A stretch of 64,000 bases of DNA, from the NCBI RefSeq assembly GCF_028453695.1, contig NC_135774.1, positions 17,174,001-17,238,000 of the forward strand. The letters are read 5' to 3'. The stretch is from Augochlora pura (lineage: Eukaryota; Arthropoda; Insecta; Hymenoptera; Halictidae). The translations under genes and the position numbers were made by a program. The notes beneath the pieces are model-generated. The model was not told the DNA's origin and made no database searches. It saw nothing but the letters and a program-made list of their open reading frames with translations. This document shows, one piece after another, positions 1-11,941 of this stretch (its first letter is position 1; each line of letters opens with the position of its first letter).

Positions 1-2207
1 GAAAACATGGTACCTGTTCTAATTAAAATGACATTAAGAACTAAAAAGGTCATTTCTGCTTCCATAAATAAATCTGAACAGTATTTATAGTTTGTGCGAG
101 CATACTTAAGAAATACATTATGTTAAAGAATTATAAAAAGCCTTAATAATCATTGAAAATTACTAACTTCTGCAGAATGTGTTATATTAAATTTATAAGT
201 GAAGAAAATATTGTGTGTGTGTGATATTGAAATGAATATGTCTCTTTATTGAGGAAATTTTTTGGAAATCTTTGCTGCAAATTTAATCGTTCAAAGTAAT
301 AGATATTTGAATTGTCTCAATCATATAGTGGCAGACAGTGCATTCTTTGCTATTTTGTAGAAGAATAAGAACATTTGTTTTATTAATATGGCATCCAGCA
401 TTTCCATTTAAATCATGGTTTTTTAAATTTCTGCAGATCCATTAGTTCTTCACAAAGTATTTCGACGTATTTCAAGGTTCGAATCTCAGAAAAATACAAA
501 ACTCGTATTCACAAGTGCGTAGTAAGTGTATCGAGGTGGAAGTGTGTAATATTCATTATAGAAGTAATTAGATGGTGTCCCACGATAGTGTTATTTGTAT
601 TATCGCACAGATTTGAGATCTTAAAGCCATCGACGGCGACGTAATTGTCGCGCGCCGCGACGAAAAGCATGGCCAATCAGAAGCACAATAAAATTCACGG
701 TGCTCGTGTTATTTTCAGATTTACTAATTGTTAACAAATTATTAACGAATTATTAACGAAATACTCGTGTTTCGTATTCGCGCTCGTACTGTGATTATCG
801 TCCTCGTAATTTTAGAAGAACATTGGACATTCTGCGGAAGTATTAACGTGTTCCGACAGTAGACCATTGAGGAAACGAAGGTTTTATTACGGCAATGTTT
901 TCCTTGAAATTCTAACGTACTTAGGCGGTGCTCTGCAGCATTACGATGCTACATAAAACTTTTTACGGAACGGTAAACATTGTGTCAACGTGTGCGTGTA
1001 ATTCTTTGAGCGACGTCATATCCTATCCCCCAGAACAGCCGTTTCTTGCAAGTAATCGGTTACAATGCAAAGAACGTGTACGTCCTCTTATCGTGGACAC
1101 ACTAATCATAGCAAACACAAGCGTGTCACAGCATCAGATCTAGCACGTACAAATTTGTCACGTAAACATCTGTTTGATACGTTGTTACGCGGATGTCTCG
1201 TAATGCGGACGCAGCATCTTTCCAGCAGCCGAGAAATTGCTGATCGAAAGTAAGATACATCTGTTTTCGTTGTTATCAATTCGAGTCGAGATCGCGATAA
1301 GACTCTACGTCCACTCCGACGCGCTTAGGAATTACTTTAAGCTTTACCGGAGATTATCTTCACATAATAACTGCCATATACAATAACTGTCATCTTATGC
1401 AGTTTAAAAATACCAATCTTGCTGATACGATAACATATCTATTGATAATGAAGACCACTCGACAGACTGCAGTTTTTTATGCATGTGAACAATTCTCTGT
1501 CTTAATGCGAACAGATAGGAATGAAATAAAAATTTATTTTTAGTCTTAGCATTTTTAAATGGTATAATGTAACAACATTGGTATATTTGTCTGCTGTATT
1601 TACTGCTTTCTACCACTAAATAAAAGACAATTTTATTAGGTCTTTCTTAAAACAAGTAGTTTGACTTATTTGTGTGGCTTATTTTTATTTATTTATTTTG
1701 TATTTTTGTTATTAATATTATTACTTGTATTTATTTACTGAAAATGACATTGTCAATAAATGAGTTTCATTTTGTGTCATAGAAAGTCAAACCATATAAT
1801 ACACAATATTGTTAATTTTTTCCAGATCATTCTTAGCTTTTTACATTATGATCATCCTTTTTCCCTTTACATATTAAAGGAAACGTAAAACAACGCAATA
1901 TTGTGATCTCTAAACGACCACGAACTTCGCAACGTTTAAATTATTCTAAAATCTATTTATCAATGTCGATGCTTATATTTTCAAGCTTACATGTTATTCT
2001 TTGGATTAATAAATTGTTAAATTAGTATCACACTCATTTCGGAAACATCTATTGTACTATGACAACTAGAGAACTGGTTGAATCATTTTGAGCGAAACAT
2101 CCAGTAAGCTATCAAATTACTGATAAGTAGTGTTGATTAAACAAAGCAACGCAAACTCTGAAATGATAAGAGTAATACTACTGGTAAAGATACACAGAAA
2201 TACTCAC
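1..2207 (-). other. inebriated intron after TM1 exon (partial)
   Basis: AT-rich sequence after the donor at 2207; no SLC6-like exon is visible in it, so it is intron running off the left edge. A moderately GC-rich patch at about 600-1,330 has only short open frames and no recognised product. A CCAAT-like motif sits near 670, but nothing else supports a promoter there. Confidence 0.6.
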
Positions 2208-2398
2208 CACCACCACTTTTGTAGCATAGGTAAGGAAACCTCCAAACATTGCCGAGGCCAACAGAGTAACCGATGCAAGCAAGGACAAATTGCACTTTGT
2301 TGGCCCAGTGCGGTCGTCTCGGTTGTCTGTAGTCCCCTGGGTCCTCGGCATCTGCATCGTCGAGGCTGGTACACACGGACAGGTCATCCTCGAATGAT
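2208..2398 (-). CDS. ine: inebriated (SLC6 transporter), second coding exon with TM1
   Basis: Minus-strand exon of 191 nt. The acceptor (TTTCAG ending at 2399) starts it with one base that completes codon 265 (CC+A, Pro). The donor GTGAGT begins at 2207, after the first base of a Gly codon. It encodes an acidic linker (about residues 266-290), then PHWANK and most of TM1: IGYSVGLGNVWRFPY at about 307-321, then LCYKSGG. GLGNVWRFPY is the hallmark of the SLC6 neurotransmitter transporter family, where the unwound middle of TM1 lines the Na+ and substrate sites. KSGGG replaces the usual KNGGG, which I recall as typical of inebriated rather than of GABA or monoamine transporters. The remaining 11 transmembrane segments lie left of position 1, so the gene is truncated by the window edge. 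The exon has no internal Met, so a short isoform would need another first exon. Confidence 0.92.
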
Positions 2399-5300
2399 CT
2401 GAAATCAGATCGATTTAGGTCACCTTTGATCGTTAATGTGATCACGATTAACTACGAACACATGCGCTCGCGCGAAACGCGTTACGCCGTAACAAAATCA
2501 GCTTTCTAACGCTTAAATATTTATTCTCCGAGATACAAGTTCAAATTGTTTAATCTAAATTTATATATAACTAATATATCGGATAACTAATAGATAACAA
2601 ATATCGGATCAAGTTTAAAGACCAGAAATATTATAGCTTCGATAGTTACTGATGGTTTAACGTTATAAATTATGGTTCAATAGCAACTCAATTTCGTTAT
2701 TAATAATATAAATAAGATGGTGAAGCGTTAGATCAATGTTCTATGTTTTTTACGTGTATAATATAAATCTACATTTTCTACTTTGTTTTTTATATTATGC
2801 TTGCGAAGGCGACGTATGCACACATTCATATTTAAATGTACAAATTTTCGAATTTCATTTAGTGACAATGTATACAAATAAAAGGGCATCAACCTTGATA
2901 TATTTTTATACAGCATAATATTCTATATATTGGATGAAAATAAATATCGACGGGAACACATAAAATAAATCAAATTCAATTATTTCAAGCTTTGGTAATA
3001 ACTGGGGATTTTTATGCTAAATAAAAATTGTATAAGAAAATTACATGAAACAAAATTTAACTAAAGACGTATTTCTTCTTGTAACAATTTTAATCAATTA
3101 AATAGACCTTAACAATATTCGTAAATCAATTTATTAACTTTAATGTTTTGTTTTGAAATTTCAACGTTTGGACATTTATAAAGGTAATTCGATTTTCGTC
3201 TGAAACTCCTGAAAATCAGTCAACGAAACAAAAGAGCGAAAATCGTGACCAGTTCTTCAAACCTGACACCTCGATAAGTCCGCGTTACATTTGGGACGAG
3301 CCAATATTTAAGGAACGCGCGATTACCATGCGACATATGATGAACAACATTATGCAAGTGATTGCATATTTATCGAGACTGGATGCACGTATTGCCCGTC
3401 GATCCGTGAAGTGACAAGCCTTCTATCAAACGTGCCGATCAGAATATCTCTCTGAGGCGCGTTATGCAAATCCCGCCGTCGAGAGTCGAGGCGAGAAGCG
3501 CGTCGCTTTCCATCGTGGAGCGACACTCGCGGGAAATTTTCTATCCGCGGGAGCGGTATCACTTGCGAAATCAACGGCGAGCCCTTACCTTTTGATCACG
3601 GTTTTTCTCACCGGCGCTAAGGATCCCGAAATCAACCGGCAGCTTATCTTTCCGGTGATTTATTGAAATTGTTAGGACGTGAAAAATTTACCGCGGTCCG
3701 TCCGCGGCCCGTCTGATAAACGTTAGCGACGAGAAAAGGAGATCGAGCCGGCAAGACACCCTTATTATGATTAACGATCGCAAGGACCGAGTGTGCACAA
3801 ACGAAGGACCTTGACACTCACCATTATAGGAACAGCACGGAATGAAGAAAAATTTTTACGAGTTTATGGCGACCCCGCGGTTTTGCGACACCGGCAGATG
3901 TAAAAACGATGTCGCGCTATGACGGCGAGAGTTATGGCAATTGACAAAGCCGGATAATAAATACGGCGCACCTGTGGAAATTCCTGGATATTTCACAATA
4001 CGAAAACAATGCGTAACGGCCGCGCTTGCGGTCGAACAACAATAGTAAGTTATTACACCACCTATGCGTTATCGACGACTAAATTTCAGGGAGATATGCA
4101 CCATCCATGCGGCTTTAGTTTCTGTTTAAAAACCAATTTCTGAATAGGCTAAACGATTCTCGTTCTAGTTTTCGACGAGGATGCTTAGCTAACTCGACGG
4201 ATTTGACAATAAACTGGATCAGCTGTTTGTGTCTTACGTTTTTACTTACTAACGGTAGGCGATCAATTTATAACTGAAGGCACAAGGCTAATCGACACTT
4301 TTGTGGAATTATTTATGTCACGTATGACAATCAAACGTCATGAGAAAAAATAGAAAACCGTGTGAATTTATGAGAGATATTCCTTTTCTGCAATTGGCGT
4401 GGCTTATATCTTTAATTATTATCTGAAATTTTTACATACATATGGTATGCTTGATACGGACTACTTTAATAATGACAGAGTATATTAAGTATTATGTTAA
4501 CTGCTGTAATTTCGATTATTTTCAAAGTGAACTGATTTAGTATACAATTTAAAGTATTGCTGTAATTGTCTAACACGTCTCTACATTCAACAGATCAGTT
4601 TGTCAATAATAAAATACACTGAATAATTAACTGCAGTGGTTTATATATTTTTGAAAGTGAACTGATTTACCATAGAATATAAAATCTTACTGAAACTGTT
4701 AACATGCTTCTATATTCAATAAATTAGTTTCATACTAATAGGTTATATATCATAATATTTCATTCACATAATTGTTATTCTTCAAAACAAAAAAACAATT
4801 CTCTGAATATGCAAATATTTCATATTCACGTTGAAGGAGAATAATTGTACGAATCTTGATACAAAGAAGTCAGTAAATCGTTCAGGAAGTTTCACGAAAT
4901 TTTGAAGAATGCATGCAAACTTTCTTCGCAGTCATGAAAGTAGATAAGTACCTCAGGGTAAATTTAGAAGGCGTATTTCCTGCAGCAAAGTTGTCATATT
5001 TCCAATCTAAAATTCTGTAAAAATGAAGTTTCCATTACAAGACTGTACGATGCACTAAACTAGCTACACGATCAATGTTATACACAGACTGCCGAACGTA
5101 TTATAACAAATATGTAAAATACAATACCAAGCAAAAGTATTCGTGTACTTTTTAAAATTCAATAAATCTGTTTAAACTAGATTAAATTGAATTGAATTGG
5201 CGTTTAAATGACAGAATGATTAGCCTATTAGAATTTAACTAAAATATTGTTTTTTATTTTGCTATTACTTGCATTAACAAGAAAATAAAATACAACGAAA

Positions 5301-7710
5301 ATGTAAAAAACGCGCTTTATATATTATCTGTTTTTTTGTATACTATTAATGCGTATATATATATCTCGAAAATTACGGTTAATTGAAATAATTGTCCTCA
5401 AATTTTAAATCAAATAACTTTTTACTTAAAAAGGGAAATTGAGTTTATTTTAGAATTTATAATAGAATTTAATTTGAAATCGAAACCGATTAAAGGTATA
5501 CTATGTGAAAATAGATTTTAGTAATTTTCTTATAGACTGATCCTTCTATCATCTAAAAGATATTCAAATTATTTAATAGAGTATTAAACAAATTATTCTG
5601 CTTTAAAAGATGTTCGAATACTTTCCTGTTTTGTAGAATATAAAACTTTCAGAAGAATTTTAGAATTCTATTACTTCTTTCGTTAGATTCCAAAGAGAAC
5701 GGTTAAATTTCTGTTTATTCCTGTTTCTTCGGATCGCATCCGGAAATTCTAATTCGCGTCGAGATCCGCAGTCTAATGATAACACCGTTGATGAATTGTT
5801 CCGTAGATGACCTTGCGAAAGGTGAAGCAATCGAGGCAGGTAATTAAACGAGCGTTTCTAAAGAGAATTCACTAAAGCGCCGCATAGAAACTTCGAATGT
5901 GGAGCAATGATTACGGCCCTTTAAACGGTCCACTCCGATTTCAATGGAAGAAGCGGGACGGCTACAACAATGTACCGCGTGAACACCTACTTATAACAAA
6001 AGTATGGTCTTACATTGTACACCTATTATCCACTTACGTCTCTGGGACAATATGCTGAAATTGCAGACCCTGGATGACGAGACCACGCTTCACAAGCAGT
6101 TTGGACGTACACGGCATCTCTTGTCACCCAAATCGCGACTTAGACTGGCCTAACAGCCGGATTTCGTCGTTCTCGCCGAGTTTTAAACGATTTGTGCCGA
6201 GTCGAGGGAGCTCGCGTTCCCCAATTTCACCTGAGACGATGCTCGCTCGAGTTTATTCGAACCAGCGGCGCGTAATTTAATATCGGAAAAACCTAATTCG
6301 GACGCGGAAATATCCGTGATTTCATCACCGCGAACTATTCCGAGTCGCATTTCGAGAACGAACTGAAAGAAAACTGTTGGACGCCTTATTTTTATGCGAT
6401 CCGGTGATGGAAGGAGCTATTTCGCGCTCTTCTCTTGTTTGCTTTCCGCGTTAGACAGCTTTGTGGAACATGTGGTGGACGTGGAGACCTTCGCGCAGCT
6501 ATCCAGTTCGATTATGTCTCGAGATGTTGACGTTACCATGAGTATTTGACAACTAGGACGATTATGTAATTGGTCAACAGTTTGGGCGTAGCGATCATTC
6601 ATGCAACGAGTTCCTATCTTGTGATATTAGTGGCAGATTCTTTTTCAAAGAAATTTTGCAATAACATTGATCCTTAACGGGACATTATTTAATCTTATCT
6701 CGAACACGTGAAGCGTTGATAAAACGTGAGTGCCAACGAGAAGTTAAATATTTGCGATATTTCTTGATGTCTTAATGTAACCATGTTACGACAGTTAATA
6801 GCAGTTCGTACTTTAATTTGTTGTAACATATTTAAGAACCAGCGGTGTCGCGTGACCGATGCGTTTGAAAATGGTAGACAAGATACACCGTGTACTGTAC
6901 TGCTTGGACAATGCTCGTGTTCTCGATGGAGTCGATCAAACGATAACGAAACAGACTTTAATTGACTGTATTCGCATGGGCAGAAACTTGACATCTTTCT
7001 ATCCAAAGACAAATGGAAATCTATCCGACAATCGATTGAAAATCGTTGTCACCTGTTGGCATGCATCCTGCACTTTATCGTTTGTAAGTCAGCAGAGGTT
7101 AGAAAATGAAGACTTCAAATATTTCTATTCAACGTCAAATAAAAATCCACAGGTTCTTCGATACAAAGCTACTTTAAAAGACTGCAACTGGATCTATCCA
7201 TCTAGTAATGCAGCATCGATCGCAAATCTTTGTCATCTGTTAGCATACATTTTATACCTCATTGGCGCACCGTTTCAAAAGCCAGCGAAAACAAAGCAGG
7301 TTGATTTCGTTGCATCCGTTGCTTCCACCTGCTGCATTCGGCTGCATGCGAGAGCAAACGATAACAATCAATCATCTTTAACAAGCGTCGTCAATTACCC
7401 ATTATCACCGAACAACATCTCAATTATAGGGCAGCCAACGGTCGAGATAACACCTATCTTATCAATCCGAATCAACCGGTGATCCAGGGACTCTAAATCC
7501 GTCGCGGCAGTTCCTCCTCTGTTCAACAACCGTAATTCCAAGTATCCCGGGAACGAGCCGCGGCAGCTTCCGCGAGGGTAAGGACATTGAACGAAATGTC
7601 CGCGGAGACGCGGGCCCCGGCGAAGAGGAACCGCGGGGACATGATTCATAGCCCGCTCCTTCCGACGCTTCTCGTCGAGACGCGCACGTTAGGTAATGTG
7701 GCTCACTTAC
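2399..7710 (-). other. inebriated intron 1
   Basis: A 5.3-kb intron between the phase-2 donor at 7710 and the acceptor at 2399. Mostly AT-rich, with GC-richer islands at about 3,230-4,060, 5,730-6,560 and 7,400-7,700 that could be regulatory or hold alternative 5' exons. One good donor (AAAAG then GTAAGG at 3588) occurs on the gene's strand inside the first island, but no coding start precedes it closely. The intron contains a 130-bp tandem duplication (4,498-4,740) and an antisense open frame (6,859-7,482). Confidence 0.7.
4498..4740. repeat. tandem duplication, unit about 130 bp
   Basis: Two diverged copies start at about 4,498 and 4,628. Each has TTAACTGC followed by AAAGTGAACTGATTTA and later a CTACATTCAA / CTATATTCAA block at the same offset of 130 bp. 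The copies differ by scattered substitutions and small indels, so the event is old. Confidence 0.75.
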
Positions 7711-8504
7711 GGCGGCGGATGTACCATGTTAAGCAGCTCCGACGGCGAAGTGGGAACTCTACGTATCGTGAGCTTCCGGCCGTCGGAAGAGCCCATGCCG
7801 ATCGATGCTAGGGAACGTATAGACATGGAATCGGGAAACGGCCTCACGTGGGCCTGCCCGTTCCCGTCGGCGAACAGAATCGACGCCCAACTAGCCGCCG
7901 GAGGATGATACTGATGGTCCCCGTGCTCGTCCATGGTAGGATTCGACTTGACGGACCTCACGCTCGAGCAACGATGCTGTCGTCCGCCGTGCGAGTCGAC
8001 TCCTCGAGTAAACTTCAGTACACCTTGAGGATTGTCCCGGTAGAGCCTGGTCTCCAGCGGACCAACCTGTTCCCCGGATTTGTACTGGTGGAGCCGGAGC
8101 GATTTTTCGTGGATGCTGCTGGCGCTGTCGTTTCTTGGGATGCCCTTCTTCAGCCCGTTGCAGTGCAGGTTCAACGAGCTGGCTGGGGTAATGGTGATCT
8201 TCCGACCGGACTCGGTGGCGCTCAGCAAACGACCCCTTTCCTCGGACGGCGAGTCCGAGTCGGCGTCTGCGTGATGATGATGTTGCTGCTGATAGTGCTG
8301 GTGTCCTGTTCTGGCCGCGTCAGGATCCATGTCGTCCGACACATCCTCCTCCTCCGGCATCGTGCTCATCTTGCGCACGCAGCCACTCTGCTTGCCGATC
8401 ACGCTCTGGAGACGGCCGGCGTTGCCGTGCAGGCTCGTCTTGCTCGGGACCGTGTTGTTGCTGTCGTTGCCGTTAACGCCACTGTTGCTGCCCGTGGCAT
8501 TCAT
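7711..8504 (-). CDS. ine: inebriated (SLC6 transporter), first coding exon, long-isoform N-terminus
   Basis: Encodes residues 1-264 and two bases of codon 265 of an inebriated-type Na+/Cl--dependent transporter. The exon runs from the ATG at 8504-8502 to a strong donor (GTAAGT from 7710). It ends in phase 2, exactly what the exon at 2208-2398 requires, so the join is supported by sequence. The product is hydrophilic and low-complexity: an Asn/Ser/Gly-rich start, an acidic patch (about 51-60), a His/Gln run (about 68-78), many Ser/Thr and basic residues, and near the end a segment containing GRKLTIRRVPTSPSELL. No membrane segment is present, as expected for a cytosolic tail. In Drosophila, ine makes a long isoform with an N-terminal extension of about 300 residues and a short one without it; the length here fits the long form. 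Known roles are in neuronal excitability and water/ion balance in the Malpighian tubule. Assignment rests on the downstream TM1 exon plus tail character; I could not align the tail. Confidence 0.85.
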
Positions 8505-10060
8505 GATGGCATGACGATCTAGCGACAGAGAGAGACGCTGCGTAAACGAAGGTGCACAGAGAAGGGGCGGATGGACAGAGAAACAGTGACAAAGAGAGAA
8601 AGAGAAAGAGAAAGAGTGAGAGAGAGAGAGAGAGAGAACGAATTAATGAAGAAGGGGGCTGGAAGGGGCAGGGAGTAGAAAAAAAAAGAAGAGGAATTCA
8701 CGCAGAATACTTGAGCGAACTTCCGGCAGTTTCATCGGTGCAAAAGAGCGCGAAAACATTTGCAACGGTCCGCCACGAGGCATATCCGGATCCACGACTG
8801 CGCCCGTATACGCCGAAGTTGTTTGCTCAACATTTTTAACGAATGCGACCTTTCTCCGGCCCGTTTACCGCTATAAAAATAATTAACCCGTTCTTATCTT
8901 GTGTTTGCCCGGGCATCACTTGAGCGCGTTAACCGCGCTCAGACCATCGCTTATTACGATGATACATTGTTGCTGGTAAACTGAATTACCATAAAACGAA
9001 TTTACTCTTATCAAACGCGACAGTGCTACTATCGAGACGCGCGTGCAACCGTGAGCGAGCGAGCGAGCGCGTGCTTGTACACACAGCCGAGAAGAGCGTC
9101 CAGATAAAGCTGCACGGACAGCACGGTCGACGCATTACGAATTCACCGTGGAATATCGGTCGCGGTGCCGCGCCGGCCGAGCATTGACCCATAAAAACTC
9201 GATGCTCTCCGATCGTTTCGTGAAGTCCGGAGGTGCACGCGGGCTGAATGAAAGTCCCCGGGCTCTCCAGGTCGACGGAATGAATCATTCAGGAGCGGGT
9301 CGGAGCGCCGCGGAGCGTTGTTACGCGATAATCGGTGTCATCCGCGAATTTCGTTAATTATCGGGGGACCGGTAACGAGCACGAGTCGCAGCTCCGTTTG
9401 TTCGCCAGTCGAATGATCGAGATCACGTGTGTCGCGGAACCAAGTACCTGTCGGATCGGAGAGGTCCTCGACCGGATTGATCGCATTCCAACGAAGTCAC
9501 ATCGACGAGTCGCAGGGTGATGACAGGCGCGTGTTACCAGGTCCACGTGGAACCAGGACCTCTGTCCTGTCCTGGCGAACGGTCCTGGAACAGGAGTCGC
9601 TTCCTAGGACTGTGTGGAACCCTCGCGAAAAATCGGCACACGATCGAGTCGCCGCGCGGCTGCACGCGTTCGCGGTACGTGAACGTCGCGTCGCGCCGAC
9701 GTTGTGTACGCCGATCTCACGTCACCAGCTGTAACACACACGCACCAGTCGCTGACTATCGCGGTTTCACTTGACAGTGCCTTCTTGTGGACACCGTGGG
9801 TACTAGTGATACGAGGATTGTTGGGACTCGGACCTGGCACGCCATCGGATCCGTTCGTGCCTCCTCGTGAGGCCGAATATCCCTTCCATGTTCCCCCGTA
9901 CGCAGCTTCCCTACGATTTTCTATTATAGACTGGTCGCTGGCGACCAAAACGGCCGATCGGCCGGCCCAGGTGATCTATGGATCCATCGAGTGCAGCGAG
10001 TCGGAAGAAAGTCCGTGAAAGCGGCCGGCTGCGGACAGCAAGCCACTTTTTTTGTGGGGA
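8505..10060 (-). promoter_or_regulatory. probable inebriated leader and promoter region (GC-rich)
   Basis: The 1.5 kb upstream of the ine start codon is much GC-richer than its surroundings, especially 8,990-10,050, and falls back to AT-rich at about 10,060. It has overlapping open frames on both strands, none with recognisable protein features, as expected from a GC-rich non-coding island. A purine microsatellite sits at 8,591-8,637. There is no convincing TATA on the minus strand, so initiation may be dispersed, and additional non-coding 5' exons are possible. This is inference from position and composition. Confidence 0.4.
8591..8637. repeat. GA-rich microsatellite
   Basis: Interrupted (GAGAAA)n passing into (GA)n, about 90 bp upstream of the ine start codon, so likely within its 5' leader. 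GA tracts of this kind can bind GAGA-type factors, but no function is shown here. Confidence 0.9.
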
Positions 10061-11669
10061 TTTATGGTAATTTCTTGGTGAAGGAATTTTTGACTAGAGG
10101 CTCGGGCTGCAGGACTATTACGAGGAAATCGAAAGTCTTTCGATACTTTCTTCACCGATGAGAATGTGTTCGGGTTTTGAAAGGTGCACGTGACAGGGAA
10201 TTATTTTTTAACGGGGATTTTGTGTTTAGAAATGAAGGCGCGAGCTGATACCTTTCAAAGTTATAGATTGTAAAGGTGTGTTAACTGTGAGTCATATAAT
10301 ATGTGAGTCACTGCATTCAAGCAAGTATGATTCAATATCTACGTAGACAGATAGATGTAACCATCGAGAGATCATTCAATTTAAAGAATCATTTCGAAAT
10401 AAAAATATTCCTTAATCGATGATCATGATAATAAATTCAAGTATCTCGCGTTAATCTTTTACGCTGAACTTAAGACTCTCTTATCCGAAGGCTTATTTTC
10501 GTAATATTCTAATACCACAGTATTATCAAACATTTTATTATCTAGAAATTTCATTCAAGTTCTCTATAAGGTGATGATGTTTATAAATAGAACGTTTGGA
10601 TAGCAGAATATTGTAAACATAAGTGTATAAAGTCTGGATAAAGGTGTCTTTACTTTATTTTGCTATGGAAGACATGATATATATATCATATACGTAACAT
10701 TGTGTTGTTATTATTAACTACTGCAGACTTCAATTAAAAGTCAGTGTTTTCTAAATTCTAATATTCTTTTGCATATAGGAGATTTTTCTTATTTTTTTTT
10801 AGCTAGTATTTTACGTCGCATCAACTACGCTATTAAAATAATTATATATAATTATAGTTGACCTTCTCAACTACTTCACGTTGTTCTCATTAGATTGCAG
10901 AATTTTTATAAATAGTTATGAATGTTTTTGAATATTTATGAAATCAGCCTGTGTTTTAAAAGTTCGAAAGCATTGATGCTATAACAATTATTACTTGGAA
11001 CTGTACTTTATATTTGGATGGTTTAAAACCATTCAATTGTGTCAAATTTACCGAATTTACCTCAGTTCATTACGTTAGGTAAAGACTCGGTTTAATTTCA
11101 AAACTATTGTCATTCGTTGCTCCTGAATACTGACAACAGTTGCTGACGCTGTAGAATCATACCCCTAAGTCAGATAACCCAATCTACTGAGGCGTCGAAC
11201 GTGTAGCAGTAGAAACGGTCGATTTAAACAGACGTAATCCACTGTAAGGGGATTGTTGGAAAACTGTCAGACGACGATTTTGAAGAAACTTTGCCAGCTT
11301 GCAAAACAGTACAAAATAAATAGACAAATTGTTTACATTTGTATTGCATTCTTCTGAGTAGTATTATTTCCCATAAATGTAGAGTTATATTTCATGAAAT
11401 AAAAAGCTAATATGTGCAGCTTTAACTAACGTAAACTTATCTGAAGGGCAAAGTTAATTTATAAGGTAATATTATTATAATAAATAATTTTGAATTGGTA
11501 AATAATAATAATTTTCATTTTATTATTTGCGGACATTATTAGATTGTATTATTATTTAAGAATAATGAGAATGACTTAATGTATTTCTCATTTATGAAGT
11601 GATTCTAATTGTTTATTCTAATAGTTACGGTGATGAAAACGTGAATTATTACAGACAAATAGTTTATAT
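10061..11669. other. intergenic, no feature seen
   Basis: AT-rich sequence between the ine upstream island and the solo LTR. I see no coding exon, inverted repeat or RNA gene. Confidence 0.5.
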
Positions 11670-11941
11670 TGTTACGATGGAAGCCGTCGATTGTGAAGAT
11701 CGAGAGAAATTGGCCGTCGGATCGATATGGTGGTTTCCGGCCAACGAAGTTGTTTGATGAGAATCGAGACGCGAGATTCTCTCGAGCTGTCAAAGCGAGA
11801 GGACGCATATAAATAATACTCTTAGATCTAGACATATTGTTATTGTACAGCTAAGCTTATAAGAGTTGTATATTGTGTTAATTGTGAATAAAGTGTTAAG
11901 AATGAGTTCACCGGCGAGGCGAGGCCGAACCCTTCGCAACA
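11670..11941 (+). mobile_element. solo LTR of a retrotransposon (probably Gypsy type)
   Basis: A 272-bp block starts TGTTACGA and ends TCGCAACA, near-perfect short inverted ends with the canonical TG..CA. It is flanked on both sides by ATAT (11,666-11,669 and 11,942-11,945), a 4-bp target duplication as in many Gypsy elements. Inside, in order on the plus strand, are a TATA-like CATATAAATA near 11,806 and an AATAAA at 11,887-11,892, the layout of U3-R-U5. It is GC-richer than its surroundings. No internal gag-pol and no second LTR are seen, so this is a recombined solo LTR. The AT-rich target duplication could be coincidence. Confidence 0.75.

Noticed and set aside
476..486. GGTTCGAATCT resembling a tRNA B box
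   Set aside because: No A box at the right distance and the T-stem does not pair.
7848..8522. 224-codon plus-strand frame across the ine first exon
   Set aside because: Shadow of the real minus-strand exon, which has correct splice phase with the SLC6 exon.
9335..10018. Overlapping frames of 60-114 codons on both strands in the GC-rich ine upstream region
   Set aside because: Explained by high GC content; no consistent frame, domain or splice pattern.
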